Assembly (NCBI GenBank): GCA_017443515.1
Contig: JAFRXM010000001.1
Coordinates: 1 to 64,000 of the forward strand
Source: Bacillota bacterium
Lineage (GTDB): Bacteria > Bacillota > Clostridia > Peptostreptococcales > Anaerovoracaceae
DNA length: 64,000 nucleotides
Reading direction: 5' to 3'
Below the pieces are notes generated by a model that saw only the letters and a program-made list of their open reading frames with translations, did not search any database and was not told the DNA's origin. The position numbers and the translations under genes were made by a program. This document shows positions 15,705-23,923 of the stretch, in pieces (the stretch's first letter is position 1; each line of letters begins with the position of its first letter).

Positions 15705-16943
15705 CTAGATCGTGCCTTCGGCTTTGTACGCGGAGAGCTGTTCGTCGGTCAGGCCGAGCAGGCCTTTGTAGATCTCCTCGGTGTGCTGCCCCAGGGTGGG
15801 GGATGCGGTCACTTCGCAAGGAGAATCCGAAAGGTGCCATGCGCTGCCCAGCGTCAGGTGCTTTCCGAGCACCGGGTGCTCAACTTCCACGACAGCCTTT
15901 GTCTCGCGGTAGAAGGGCTCGGTGGCGACATCCTTGGTGCTGGTCACCATTCCGCAGGGCACGCCTGCCTCGGACATGATGCGCATTACCTCTTCTTTGT
16001 CGTGCTGGCTGGTCCATGCGGTTATCACGGAATCGATCTCTTCCCTGTGCTTTGCCCTCTCCATCGGGTCGGACATGACCGGGTCGTTCGTCCACTCGGG
16101 CTTTCCTATGATGTCGCAGAACTCTCCCCACTGTTTGGAGCCCGGCACCGGGGAAACGTAGATCATCACGTAGTCGTTGATCGAATCCTCGGAGCGCTTT
16201 TTGCACGCGTACATGTTGTGCGGCGCCCTGTTGGGGAACTTGATGTTGCCCCAGCGGACGTTCTCCTGGTCGTCGTCGAACTGGCAGACGAAGGCTCCGC
16301 GGCAGGTCTGCATAACGACTTCCTGCATGTTGACACGAACCATCTGTCCCTGTCCGGTGAACTCCCTCTGGTACAGCGCGGCCAGAACTGAAGTGGCCAT
16401 GTATATACCGGAGAGGTTGTCGGCGAGGTTGGGTCCTGTCATCATCGGGGGACCGTCGTGGTTTCCTGTTATGGAGCACACAACGCCCATGGCCTGCGCC
16501 ACGCCGTCGAAGCACGGGTACTTGGCGAAGGGACTGCGGTCATCGTAGCCTTTTATGGTGCCGTAGATGATGCGGGGGTTTATCTCGTGGATCTTCTCCC
16601 ACGGAAAACCGAGGCGCTCCATGGTGCCTGCGGCAAAGTTTTCGATAATTACATCGCCCTTTTTGATGAGCTCGGTGAGGAGCTTCTTGCCGTTTTCGGT
16701 CTTGGCGTTAAGGGTGATGCTCTTCTTGTTGGGGTTGAGCAGTGCGAAGTGTATGGAATCCGCTCCGGGTCCCTGCGTGCCGCGGCTGCTGCGGGCTCCC
16801 ATCCTGGCCTGTTCGCCGTATTTGGGACGCTCTATCTTTATGACTTCCGCGCCCATCTGCGCGAGCGTAAGTGTCGAGACCGGCCCGGCCTCAAACTGGG
16901 TCATATCTATGACCCTGATCCCTGAAAGCGCTTTTCTCTCCAT
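15705..16943 (-). CDS. Family III (CaiB/BaiF-type) CoA-transferase
   Basis: Family III CoA-transferases move CoA between carboxylic acids through a glutamyl/aspartyl-CoA intermediate. The N-terminus (LSGIRVIDMTQFEAGPVST) and GAEVIKIERPKYGEQAR are typical, as is VIIENFAAGTMERLGF. The candidate catalytic aspartate is Asp175 in GPNLADNLSG. It has 412 residues, a normal length. It resembles the 2-hydroxyacid group (Frc, HadA, FldA) but the substrate cannot be fixed. It starts three bases after the acyl carrier protein gene, so the two are co-translated, an unusual pairing. A second family member at 62781 shares Asp175. Confidence 0.9.
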   Translation of the reverse strand: MERKALSGIRVIDMTQFEAGPVSTLTLAQMGAEVIKIERPKYGEQARMGARSSRGTQGPGADSIHFALLNPNKKSITLNAKTENGKKLLTELIKKGDVIIENFAAGTMERLGFPWEKIHEINPRIIYGTIKGYDDRSPFAKYPCFDGVAQAMGVVCSITGNHDGPPMMTGPNLADNLSGIYMATSVLAALYQREFTGQGQMVRVNMQEVVMQTCRGAFVCQFDDDQENVRWGNIKFPNRAPHNMYACKKRSEDSINDYVMIYVSPVPGSKQWGEFCDIIGKPEWTNDPVMSDPMERAKHREEIDSVITAWTSQHDKEEVMRIMSEAGVPCGMVTSTKDVATEPFYRETKAVVEVEHPVLGKHLTLGSAWHLSDSPCEVTASPTLGQHTEEIYKGLLGLTDEQLSAYKAEGTI

Positions 16944-16946
16944 GTT

Positions 16947-17174
16947 TTATGCCTTTTCTTCCAGGAAGTTTACGATGTTGGAGACGAGCTTGAACTCCTC
17001 AGCTCTTTCGTCGGGGACTTCCACATCGAACTCGCTCTCTATGGCCATGATTATCTCAACAGCGTCCAGAGAATCGGCCTCGAGGTCCTTCATGAGGTCG
17101 GTGTCCATGGTGATCTCTTCCTTGTCGACGTCGAGCTGGTCGGCTATGATCTCCTGCAGCTTTTCAAATACCAT
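16947..17174 (-). CDS. acpP: Acyl carrier protein
   Basis: A small acidic carrier protein of 75 residues with the phosphopantetheine attachment motif EADSLDAVE (Ser35) and the usual helix pattern ending in IVNFLEEKA. I start at the ATG of MVFEKLQEII because AAAGGAG lies eight bases before it; an ATG six codons upstream would swallow that ribosome site. The start region overlaps the end of the upstream membrane-protein gene. It is not within a fatty acid synthesis cluster here. It sits between a membrane protein and a CoA-transferase, so it may serve a dedicated pathway, although it could also be the cell's main ACP. Confidence 0.93.
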   Translation of the reverse strand: MVFEKLQEIIADQLDVDKEEITMDTDLMKDLEADSLDAVEIIMAIESEFDVEVPDERAEEFKLVSNIVNFLEEKA

Positions 17175-18633
17175 TTTGAATGCTCCTTTCATTTACAGAA
17201 AAACGTTCGTTGATATCCAGTGAGGCCGTTCCGGCGCCTAAAAGCACGCAGAACAGCGGAAGTGCCGTATAGTCCGGGCTGCACATGATGAGCGCGGCAG
17301 CCATCGCGAAAACGCCCTTGAGCGAAGCGGCGGCCTCGAAGCCTGCCGGAAGCTTTTCGGGATCCCTCCAGAACAGCTGCGCGGCGCAGCGGATCAGGAA
17401 GATCAGCAGCAGTGCAGCCACCGGAACTGTCTGCACCCAGGAACTGTTGGCGCCCTGGGCAGCGAAGCGGAGCCCGCTTTCCGACGGCGCGAATCTCCAG
17501 CTCTTTTCAGCTGTTGCTATCTGCAGACAGTAATTATCATGATTCTTAATTATACACAATCTGAAGGTGCTTTTGTAGGGTTCGTCGGAAAAAATATACT
17601 CTTTTTCGGCCTGGCCGGAGGCTTCTATTACCAGCGGCGTCCCTTTTCCGTCGGTGAAGACCGCGCTGCTTATGCGTCCCTGGCTGTCCGAAAGGACCTC
17701 AGCGTTAAGCACCAGGCCGTCCTGCCCGAAACTTATTGACACTGTATCGCCCTCGGTCCTGATGCTGTTTATACAAGGACTGGTCTCGGCTGCGGATATC
17801 CTGCCAAGACCGGAAACGAGGCGGTGCCCAAGCGTATCGATATTCGCGGGCCAGGTCTTGCTGGTAGCGGTAAGGAGCACTGCGACGACGATGCCAAGCA
17901 CCACCAGAGCCCTGGACCAGGCACGCAGCTTTTTCGTAAAGAAGAGCAGGGTGATGAGCACGGCGGCGGCAATGGCCGGGATCCCCGCGGAGATGTCGGT
18001 AAGGAATAGCTGGGCAAACAGCGCCGCGAAGATGATCAGAAGAAGCGGCAGCTTTATTATCCGGCGCTTAAGGTAGCTTCTGTCCTCGCGCACGAAGAGA
18101 GTTGCGCAGACCGGGATGAGCGCGCTTATGAAAAGGAACCTGGCGTTTTCGTCAGGGAGGCCTTCTATGTTCCAGAGTTTTATGACGCGGCCTGCGTCCA
18201 TAAGGGCGAGGACTATGACGGCAGCGAAAATGCCGCCCATGATCCAGCGCACGCTGCGGACGGAGGCTGCGGTGTTCATGATGTAGAAGAGCATGAACAC
18301 GAAGCTGAGCTTTATAAGGAAGCTCTGCGCATCTTCAAAAGCGCCGAGGACCGCAGTGTTTTCAGCGCTGCAGGATATGAAGGCTGCGGCGAGCATGACG
18401 AGGTAGCAGGCCATTGGCGCATATTCTATGAAGCCTCGGATATGCAGCTTTTTGCGCAAAGCGTCTGCGATAAGGAGAAGGAGAGCGAGCAGCGCAGGCG
18501 CCAGCACAGCCCACATCCGCGCGTTTGGAAACAGCCCTTCCGGAGTTATCATAGGAAGCGCGGCGTAGAGGATCGCGGGCAGCAGCCTGTACCAGGGCGT
18601 ATCATTCAGTTTTGAGCTGTTTTCGTTCTGCAT
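17164..18633 (-). CDS. Polytopic membrane protein with extracytoplasmic domain, function unknown
   Basis: I do not recognise this protein. It has about ten hydrophobic segments in the first 265 residues, then a soluble stretch (about 270-410) rich in beta-forming residues that is probably outside the cell, and three further hydrophobic segments at the C-terminus. The first part has the look of O-antigen ligase/polymerase-like membrane proteins, but I see no diagnostic motif. I start at ATG 18633; a TTG directly before it is the alternative. A TATAAT on the minus strand (18655-18650) is a likely -10. The gene's 3' end overlaps the ACP ribosome site, so the three minus-strand genes form one operon. 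Confidence 0.7.
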   Translation of the reverse strand: MQNENSSKLNDTPWYRLLPAILYAALPMITPEGLFPNARMWAVLAPALLALLLLIADALRKKLHIRGFIEYAPMACYLVMLAAAFISCSAENTAVLGAFEDAQSFLIKLSFVFMLFYIMNTAASVRSVRWIMGGIFAAVIVLALMDAGRVIKLWNIEGLPDENARFLFISALIPVCATLFVREDRSYLKRRIIKLPLLLIIFAALFAQLFLTDISAGIPAIAAAVLITLLFFTKKLRAWSRALVVLGIVVAVLLTATSKTWPANIDTLGHRLVSGLGRISAAETSPCINSIRTEGDTVSISFGQDGLVLNAEVLSDSQGRISSAVFTDGKGTPLVIEASGQAEKEYIFSDEPYKSTFRLCIIKNHDNYCLQIATAEKSWRFAPSESGLRFAAQGANSSWVQTVPVAALLLIFLIRCAAQLFWRDPEKLPAGFEAAASLKGVFAMAAALIMCSPDYTALPLFCVLLGAGTASLDINERFSVNERSIQNGI

Positions 18634-18714
18634 CAACTCTATATTTTACATTATAATCGATAATTTGCCAAGTCCTGCGCAAAAGGGCATCTGCATCACC
18701 AGTCTGAATAAGTT

Positions 18715-18847
18715 GTTCTGCTCCGCGGGTCTGCAGGCCGCCAGCTCACCGCTCTTTGATCTCATCGGGCCTTCCTGCCGTCAGGCCTGCTTCAATCAAG
18801 CGCTAGCCCGAGTTCGCCTTGCGGCCTGCAGACCCGCGGAGCAGAAC
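18715..18847. repeat. 133-bp element bounded by 27-bp perfect inverted repeats
   Basis: The arms at 18715-18741 (GTTCTGCTCCGCGGGTCTGC...) and 18821-18847 are exact reverse complements with about 79 bases between. No protein is encoded. It fills most of the 18634-18961 gap between divergent genes, just before the kinase promoter. Its layout resembles the longer element at 40556-40799 but the sequence differs. It could be a small non-autonomous mobile element or a structured RNA. Confidence 0.8.
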
Positions 18848-18871
18848 TGTACCATTCCACTGTTGTCACTC

Positions 18872-18900
18872 TTGCACCTTTGCGGAAGGTAGGTTATAAT
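18872..18900 (+). promoter_or_regulatory. Promoter of the kinase/nuclease operon
   Basis: TTGCAC (18872-18877) and a perfect TATAAT (18895-18900) with a 17-base spacer. Transcription would begin near 18907, about 55 bases before the kinase start. Confidence 0.8.
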
Positions 18901-18961
18901 AATAACGAGGGGCGTAGGCCTTTGTTTGCCGCGTAGAACACGATGCATCAGGAGATACACC

Positions 18962-19948
18962 ATGCATGATATAATCTTAGAAAATGGTCTGGAAGTCGAA
19001 AGGCAGTGGAGAGAATATCTCGGCCTCGACAAGCTCGCCGACCTCAACGAACAGCAGAAAAAGGGCTACATGTCCGAGATCATACAGATCTGTGAAGCCA
19101 TGCACGACCGCCGCATGGTCCAGATCGCCTACGGCATACACCGCAGCAAAAAGCGTCTGGTGCTTCTGGCCGGGCCTAGTTCCTCGGGGAAGACCACCTG
19201 CGCCAAGAAGCTGTGCATACAGCTTCACGCCGAAGGCTTAAAACCCGTGTACATAGGCATAGACGACTACTATAAGGACCGCGACGAGATCCCCGCCGGC
19301 CCGGACGGGCTGCAGGATTTCGAGTCCATCACCGCCATAGATACGGAGCTTTTCAACAAGCAGATGGCGCAGCTTCTGGACGGGAAGACCGTGGACGTTC
19401 CGCGTTTCGATTTCCTGCTGGGGCACAAGGTGTTCGGCGAAAGGCACGTAAAGGTCTCGGCCGGCCAGCCCATCGTAATAGAAGGCATTTTGGCACTCAA
19501 GCCGGAGCTCACTGCGCACCTTCCGGAGTCCGAAAAGTTCCGCATCTACGCCTGCCCGCTGTCGACTCTTAAACAAAACGACGGCAGCCACACAAAGCGC
19601 GGCGACATAAGAAAGCTGCGCCGCATGGTGCGCGACCACGCCAAGCGAGGCTGGGGCCTGGAGCAGACCTTCGAGATGTGGCCAAAAGTAAGGGACGGCG
19701 AGGACGTCAACATCTTCCCCTACAGCAAGGATGCGGACGAGATCTTCAACTCGTCGCAGCCTTATGAGCTTGCTGCGCTCAAAAAACACGCGATGCCGCT
19801 GCTTTTGGACATCAAGCCTGAAAGCAGATTCTATAAAGAGGCCCTAAGACTCAAAAAACTGCTGGACCAGGTCGACGAACTGAAGGACGAATCCTATATC
19901 GAAGCAGATTCCGTCATCAGGGAGTTCATCGGCGGAGGCGACCTGTAA
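18962..19948 (+). CDS. Uridine kinase / phosphoribulokinase-like nucleoside kinase
   Basis: A P-loop kinase of the uridine kinase group. An N-terminal helical part of about 65 residues precedes Walker A GPSSSGKT (71-78). The substrate loop YIGIDDYYKDRDEIP, the segment VDVPRFDFLLGHK and IVIEGILALKPEL are characteristic. I chose ATG 18962 because AGGAG lies seven bases before it; an ATG 36 bases upstream has none. At 328 residues it is longer than ordinary Udk (about 210), as in a clostridial subgroup where Udk follows an N-terminal extension. The genes for a nucleoside phosphorylase and deaminase downstream suggest nucleoside salvage, but the substrate is not proven. Confidence 0.85.
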   Translation: MHDIILENGLEVERQWREYLGLDKLADLNEQQKKGYMSEIIQICEAMHDRRMVQIAYGIHRSKKRLVLLAGPSSSGKTTCAKKLCIQLHAEGLKPVYIGIDDYYKDRDEIPAGPDGLQDFESITAIDTELFNKQMAQLLDGKTVDVPRFDFLLGHKVFGERHVKVSAGQPIVIEGILALKPELTAHLPESEKFRIYACPLSTLKQNDGSHTKRGDIRKLRRMVRDHAKRGWGLEQTFEMWPKVRDGEDVNIFPYSKDADEIFNSSQPYELAALKKHAMPLLLDIKPESRFYKEALRLKKLLDQVDELKDESYIEADSVIREFIGGGDL

Positions 19949-19967
19949 AACATTTCGGAGGCTATCT

Positions 19968-21611
19968 ATGAAGATACAATTCTGCGGCGCTGCTACAGGA
20001 GTCACCGGTTCCTGTCACCTCGTCAGCACGGACAAATACAAAGTGCTGCTGGACTGCGGCCAGTTTCAGGGCGGGGACGACCCTGACGCCGCCAACCGCG
20101 CGGACTTTCCGTTCAACCCCGCTGAAATAGACTGCGTGGTGCTGACTCACGCGCACATAGACCACTGCGGAAGACTGCCGGTGCTTATAAAGCGCGGCTT
20201 TAAGGGGCCTATATACTGCACCGATGCCACTGCGGACCTGCTGGACGTAATGCTAAAAGACGCGGCACACATCTGCGAACAGGACGCGGAGCGCGACAAC
20301 CGCAAGAACCAGCGCGCCGGAAGGACGCTGGTGGAGCCGCTGTTCGACACCAACGACGCCCTGGCCACGCTCACGCACGTAGATCCTTGCATCTACGATA
20401 CACTCATCGTTCTCAACGAGCAGATGAAGGTGGTGTTCAACGACGCAGGCCACATACTGGGTTCTGCTATAGTCGAGCTCTGGGTGGAAGAAGGCGAGCG
20501 CACCAGCAAGCTGGTCTTTTCCGGAGACATAGGTATGGGCGGCCGCCCGATAATCAACAACCCCACAAAGATCAAGAAGGCAGACTACCTCATAATGGAA
20601 TCCACCTACGGCAACAGGATGCACGAGCCGAGCCGCGAGAGCGTGGAAAAGCTGCTGCAGATCATATACGCGACCACAAAGAACGGTGGAAACGTCGTCA
20701 TACCCAGCTTTGCCGTGGGCCGCACCCAGGAGCTTTTGTACGAACTCAACAAGGTCTACGACGGCAACACGCCCTACACGGAAAAGCTGAGGGACGTGCC
20801 TGTCTACGTGGACAGCCCCATGGCGGTGGACGCCACCGAGGTCTTCCGCGCCAACGCCCAGGCCTACAACCAGGAGATGAAGGACTACATTCTTTCCGGA
20901 GACCATCCCCTGGATTTCCGCGGTCTTCACTACGCAAGGACATCCGAAGAGAGCCAGCGCATAAACGTGGACATGGTGCCCAAGGTCATAATCTCCGCCA
21001 GCGGCATGTGCGACGCGGGGCGCATCAGGCATCACCTTAAGCACAACCTCTGGAACGAAAAATGCGCAGTGGTCTTCGTCGGCTATCAGGCCGAAGGAAC
21101 GCTGGGCCGCACGCTTTTAGACGGCGCCAAGGAGGTAAAGCTCTTCGGCGAAGCCATAGCCGTAAACGCGCAGATCTACAACCTTCAGGGCTTTTCCGGC
21201 CACGCGGACCAGGGCGGGCTTTTCGACTGGCTGTGCGGATTTCAGAAGATGCCCCAGAAGATTTTTCTCGTCCACGGCGAAAAGGAAGCCAAGGAGGACT
21301 TCGCGAAGTTCGTTAAGAGCCGCCTCGGCTGGGACTGCACTGTCATAGACCGCGTCTGTGAATACGAGCTGGGCGAAAACGAGACTGTAACAGCTTTCGA
21401 TACCGCCGAGGAGGAGTTCGCCGGGCAGGAGAGCGTGCAGGAGATAAGGGACCGCTTAAAGAACGCGCTCTCAGATGTTTCCGATGTCATAGACAACGCG
21501 GAGGCTGCCACCGACAAGAAGCTCACCGAAGACGAGCTGGTGGCCTTAAAGAACCGCATAGCGGCCCTCGAAAAAGAGATCATAAACCTTGGCGCCACGG
21601 TGTCAAAGTAA
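19968..21611 (+). CDS. Beta-CASP metallo-beta-lactamase-fold RNA nuclease
   Basis: This belongs to the CPSF73-like branch of zinc nucleases. It starts MKIQFCGAATGVTGSCHLV and has the metal motif HAHIDH (61-66), then DAGHILGSAIVEL and VFSGDIGMGGRPI, and the beta-CASP segments VVIPSFAVGRTQELLYEL, ISASGMCDAGRIRHHL and FSGHADQGGL. Family members process RNA; some are exonucleases. It has 547 residues, with a C-terminal tail after about 450 that contains predicted helices (last part LVALKNRIAALEKEIINLG, coiled-coil-like), not part of the core. It follows the kinase by 19 bases with a GGAGG site. Confidence 0.92.
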   Translation: MKIQFCGAATGVTGSCHLVSTDKYKVLLDCGQFQGGDDPDAANRADFPFNPAEIDCVVLTHAHIDHCGRLPVLIKRGFKGPIYCTDATADLLDVMLKDAAHICEQDAERDNRKNQRAGRTLVEPLFDTNDALATLTHVDPCIYDTLIVLNEQMKVVFNDAGHILGSAIVELWVEEGERTSKLVFSGDIGMGGRPIINNPTKIKKADYLIMESTYGNRMHEPSRESVEKLLQIIYATTKNGGNVVIPSFAVGRTQELLYELNKVYDGNTPYTEKLRDVPVYVDSPMAVDATEVFRANAQAYNQEMKDYILSGDHPLDFRGLHYARTSEESQRINVDMVPKVIISASGMCDAGRIRHHLKHNLWNEKCAVVFVGYQAEGTLGRTLLDGAKEVKLFGEAIAVNAQIYNLQGFSGHADQGGLFDWLCGFQKMPQKIFLVHGEKEAKEDFAKFVKSRLGWDCTVIDRVCEYELGENETVTAFDTAEEEFAGQESVQEIRDRLKNALSDVSDVIDNAEAATDKKLTEDELVALKNRIAALEKEIINLGATVSK

Positions 21612-21644
21612 AAACAATAAAGCTAAGAGTACAACTAAGGTATC

Positions 21645-23099
21645 ATGGAGAAAGTAACAACTTACTCAGCCCGCAGAAGCAATGTCTTTGTGGGGCTCGC
21701 TGTCCTGCTGATGCTAGTATCTGCAGTGACCCGCATCATCTGGCTCTGCCAGACCGCCGAGAGCGGATTCTTCTTAGTAGTTTGCGGAGCGGTGCTCCCG
21801 CTCCTTGCGTGTCTTTTCATTGCGGTGCGCCTGCCGCTCAGGGGAGAAAAATATTTCTACCTGACGGTAAGGCCTGTGATGATGCTCACGCTGCTTTTCA
21901 TCTACCGTATCGTTATGGCGTTCCGCGGCATAGAGATGACCTCGCCGTACGTCCTGGTGATGATATCGTATCTGCTCATCTGCATAGGGCAGGGGTTCCT
22001 GTTCTATTACACGTTTTCCGGAAGATCCGGATCAAAGTGGCCGGTGCTTGTGGGATACCTGGTGCCGATGGTGATCATGTGCTTCGACAAGCTGTTCCGT
22101 ACTGTGGTCTTCGCAAATCTGCACGGGGTGTGGGCCGGCACGGTGTCCGATCTTGCGGCCGCTCTCGGAGTGCTTTGCGTCATACTTTCTGCGAAGAAGC
22201 TTCCGCCCTGGAAGCCTGGCGATCCCTACCGCTTCCGCTACGGCGACCGCATGGACGGCAGGCTGGTGCGCGGCGGGGAGCCTCTGGACAAGGTGTCTCC
22301 TTACATAATGACGCACCGCAACGGCGCGAGCAACTTCATCGCGGATACCGTGGAAGTGTCGGCGATGGAAAAGTACATACATAAAAAGAGGCGCGAGGGC
22401 TTAAAGCACTTCGGCATCACCCACGTCATAATCGCGGCCTATCTCCGGGCGTGCGCAGCGTACCCGGGTATCATGCGTTTCCTTTCCGGGCAGAAAGCCT
22501 ACCAGCGCATGTACGTAACGATGAAGATGGCTGTAAAGAAGGACCTCAAGCTCAACAGTCCCGAGACAATAATCTCCGTGGACCTGCTGCCTTCGGACGG
22601 CCCGGAGGAGATATACCGCAAGTTCGACGAACAGCTCAAAGCCTCGCAGGAGAGCGCCGAGCTCGACAGCAGCTTCGACAAGCTTGCAGGCATCATAAAC
22701 ATGATCCCCGGCCTGTTCCTGAAGTTTATGATATGGTTCCTCAAGACACTGGACTACCTGGGCCTGCTGCCTCCGGAACTGCTGGCCTTAAGCCCGTTCC
22801 ACGGCTCGATGTTCATAACGTCTATGGGATCTTTGGGCATACCTCCCATCTATCACCACCTGTACGATTTCGGCAACATCCCGGTGTTCATAGCCTTCGG
22901 CGCCAAGCGCACTGAGTACGGCGTGAACGCGGAAGGTACCGTTGAGCGCAGAAAATACATCGACTACAAGTGCGTAACGGACGAGCGAATAGTGGACGGC
23001 CACTACTATGCCACGGCGTTCAAGCTCATCCGCTCGCTGCTGCAGCACCCGGACCAGCTGGATATCCCGCCGGAAGAGGTAAAGGAGGACATTTACTGA
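21645..23099 (+). CDS. Membrane protein fused to an E2-like acyltransferase domain, catalytic His replaced
   Basis: The first 190 residues contain about six hydrophobic segments. The rest (about 200-484) resembles the catalytic domain of 2-oxoacid dehydrogenase E2 / chloramphenicol acetyltransferase: PYIMTHRNGASNFIADTVEV, then THVIIAAYLRACAAYP, a central FITSMGSLGIPPIYHHLYDF, and a C-terminal segment DERIVDGHYYATAF. In true E2 enzymes this last motif is HxxxDG with an active His; here the position is Glu447, so classic acyl transfer is doubtful. No lipoyl domain is present. The start at 21645 has a weak ribosome site (GGTATC). Its stop overlaps the PNP start by one base. It may be a binding or inactive homologue. 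Confidence 0.7.
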   Translation: MEKVTTYSARRSNVFVGLAVLLMLVSAVTRIIWLCQTAESGFFLVVCGAVLPLLACLFIAVRLPLRGEKYFYLTVRPVMMLTLLFIYRIVMAFRGIEMTSPYVLVMISYLLICIGQGFLFYYTFSGRSGSKWPVLVGYLVPMVIMCFDKLFRTVVFANLHGVWAGTVSDLAAALGVLCVILSAKKLPPWKPGDPYRFRYGDRMDGRLVRGGEPLDKVSPYIMTHRNGASNFIADTVEVSAMEKYIHKKRREGLKHFGITHVIIAAYLRACAAYPGIMRFLSGQKAYQRMYVTMKMAVKKDLKLNSPETIISVDLLPSDGPEEIYRKFDEQLKASQESAELDSSFDKLAGIINMIPGLFLKFMIWFLKTLDYLGLLPPELLALSPFHGSMFITSMGSLGIPPIYHHLYDFGNIPVFIAFGAKRTEYGVNAEGTVERRKYIDYKCVTDERIVDGHYYATAFKLIRSLLQHPDQLDIPPEEVKEDIY

Positions 23100-23923
23100 T
23101 GAAATACGATAAAATATACTACACTGCCAGCGCGGAGTATTTAAAGGCAAGGACGGGCGGGTTTGAGCCGGAGCTCGGAATGATCCTTGGCACGGGGCTT
23201 GGCGGGCTCGCCGCTCAGATAGAAGACCCTGTAGAGGTCCTGTACAGGGACATCCCGAACTTTTTGGTATCCACCGCGCCTGACCACGCGGGCAAGTTCA
23301 TATTCGGGACGCTGTGCGGCAAAAAGATCATGTGCATGTCCGGGCGCTTCCACTTCTACGAAGGCTACGATTATCAGGATCTGGTGGCTCCGGTGAGGGT
23401 CATGAAGCTGATGGGTGTTAAAAAGCTGATCGTTACCAACGCTGCAGGCGCGGTAAACGAGAGCTACCGTCCCGGGGATCTGATGATGATCAAGGATCAC
23501 ATAAAGATGACAGGCGCGAGCCCTTTGTGCGGCCCCAACGATGAGGCTTTCGGGCCGAGGTTCTTTGACATGACCGACGCCTACAGCAAGGAGATGCGCT
23601 CTGTTGCAAGGGAATGCGCTAAAAGGCACGAGATAAAGGTGCACGAGGGCGTGTACTTCTTCTTCACAGGTCCGCAGTTCGAGACCCCGGCGGAAGTGCG
23701 TGCCGCAAGGATCCTTGGCGGCGACGCCGTTGGCATGTCCACGGTAACAGAGGTGCTCACCGCGGCTCACTGCGGCATTCCGGTACTGGGCTTTTCCATG
23801 ATATCCAACATGGGAGCGGGCATACTGGACCAGCCGCTTTCGGGCGAGGAAGTGACAGAGATAGCGCAGAAAGCCGGGCCGATGTTCGCGGAATACCTGG
23901 CTGATGTAATAAGGAGTTTGTAA
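23099..23923 (+). CDS. Purine nucleoside phosphorylase
   Basis: This splits purine (deoxy)nucleosides with phosphate to free base and (deoxy)ribose-1-phosphate. The trimeric PNP family pattern is clear: GMILGTGLGGLA, GRFHFYEGYDYQDLVAPVRV, LIVTNAAGAVNESYRPGDLM, FTGPQFETPAEVR and VGMSTVTEVLTAAHCGI, ending in FSMISNMGAG. I use ATG 23099, which overlaps the previous stop (TGATG) and gives 274 residues, the usual length; an upstream in-frame start would run deep into the preceding gene. It overlaps the deaminase gene by one base, so both act in purine salvage. Confidence 0.93.
   Translation: MKYDKIYYTASAEYLKARTGGFEPELGMILGTGLGGLAAQIEDPVEVLYRDIPNFLVSTAPDHAGKFIFGTLCGKKIMCMSGRFHFYEGYDYQDLVAPVRVMKLMGVKKLIVTNAAGAVNESYRPGDLMMIKDHIKMTGASPLCGPNDEAFGPRFFDMTDAYSKEMRSVARECAKRHEIKVHEGVYFFFTGPQFETPAEVRAARILGGDAVGMSTVTEVLTAAHCGIPVLGFSMISNMGAGILDQPLSGEEVTEIAQKAGPMFAEYLADVIRSL

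Noticed and set aside
22960-23110. A purine riboswitch before the purine nucleoside phosphorylase gene
   Set aside because: The gene starts within the preceding stop codon, with no intergenic space and no aptamer pattern.
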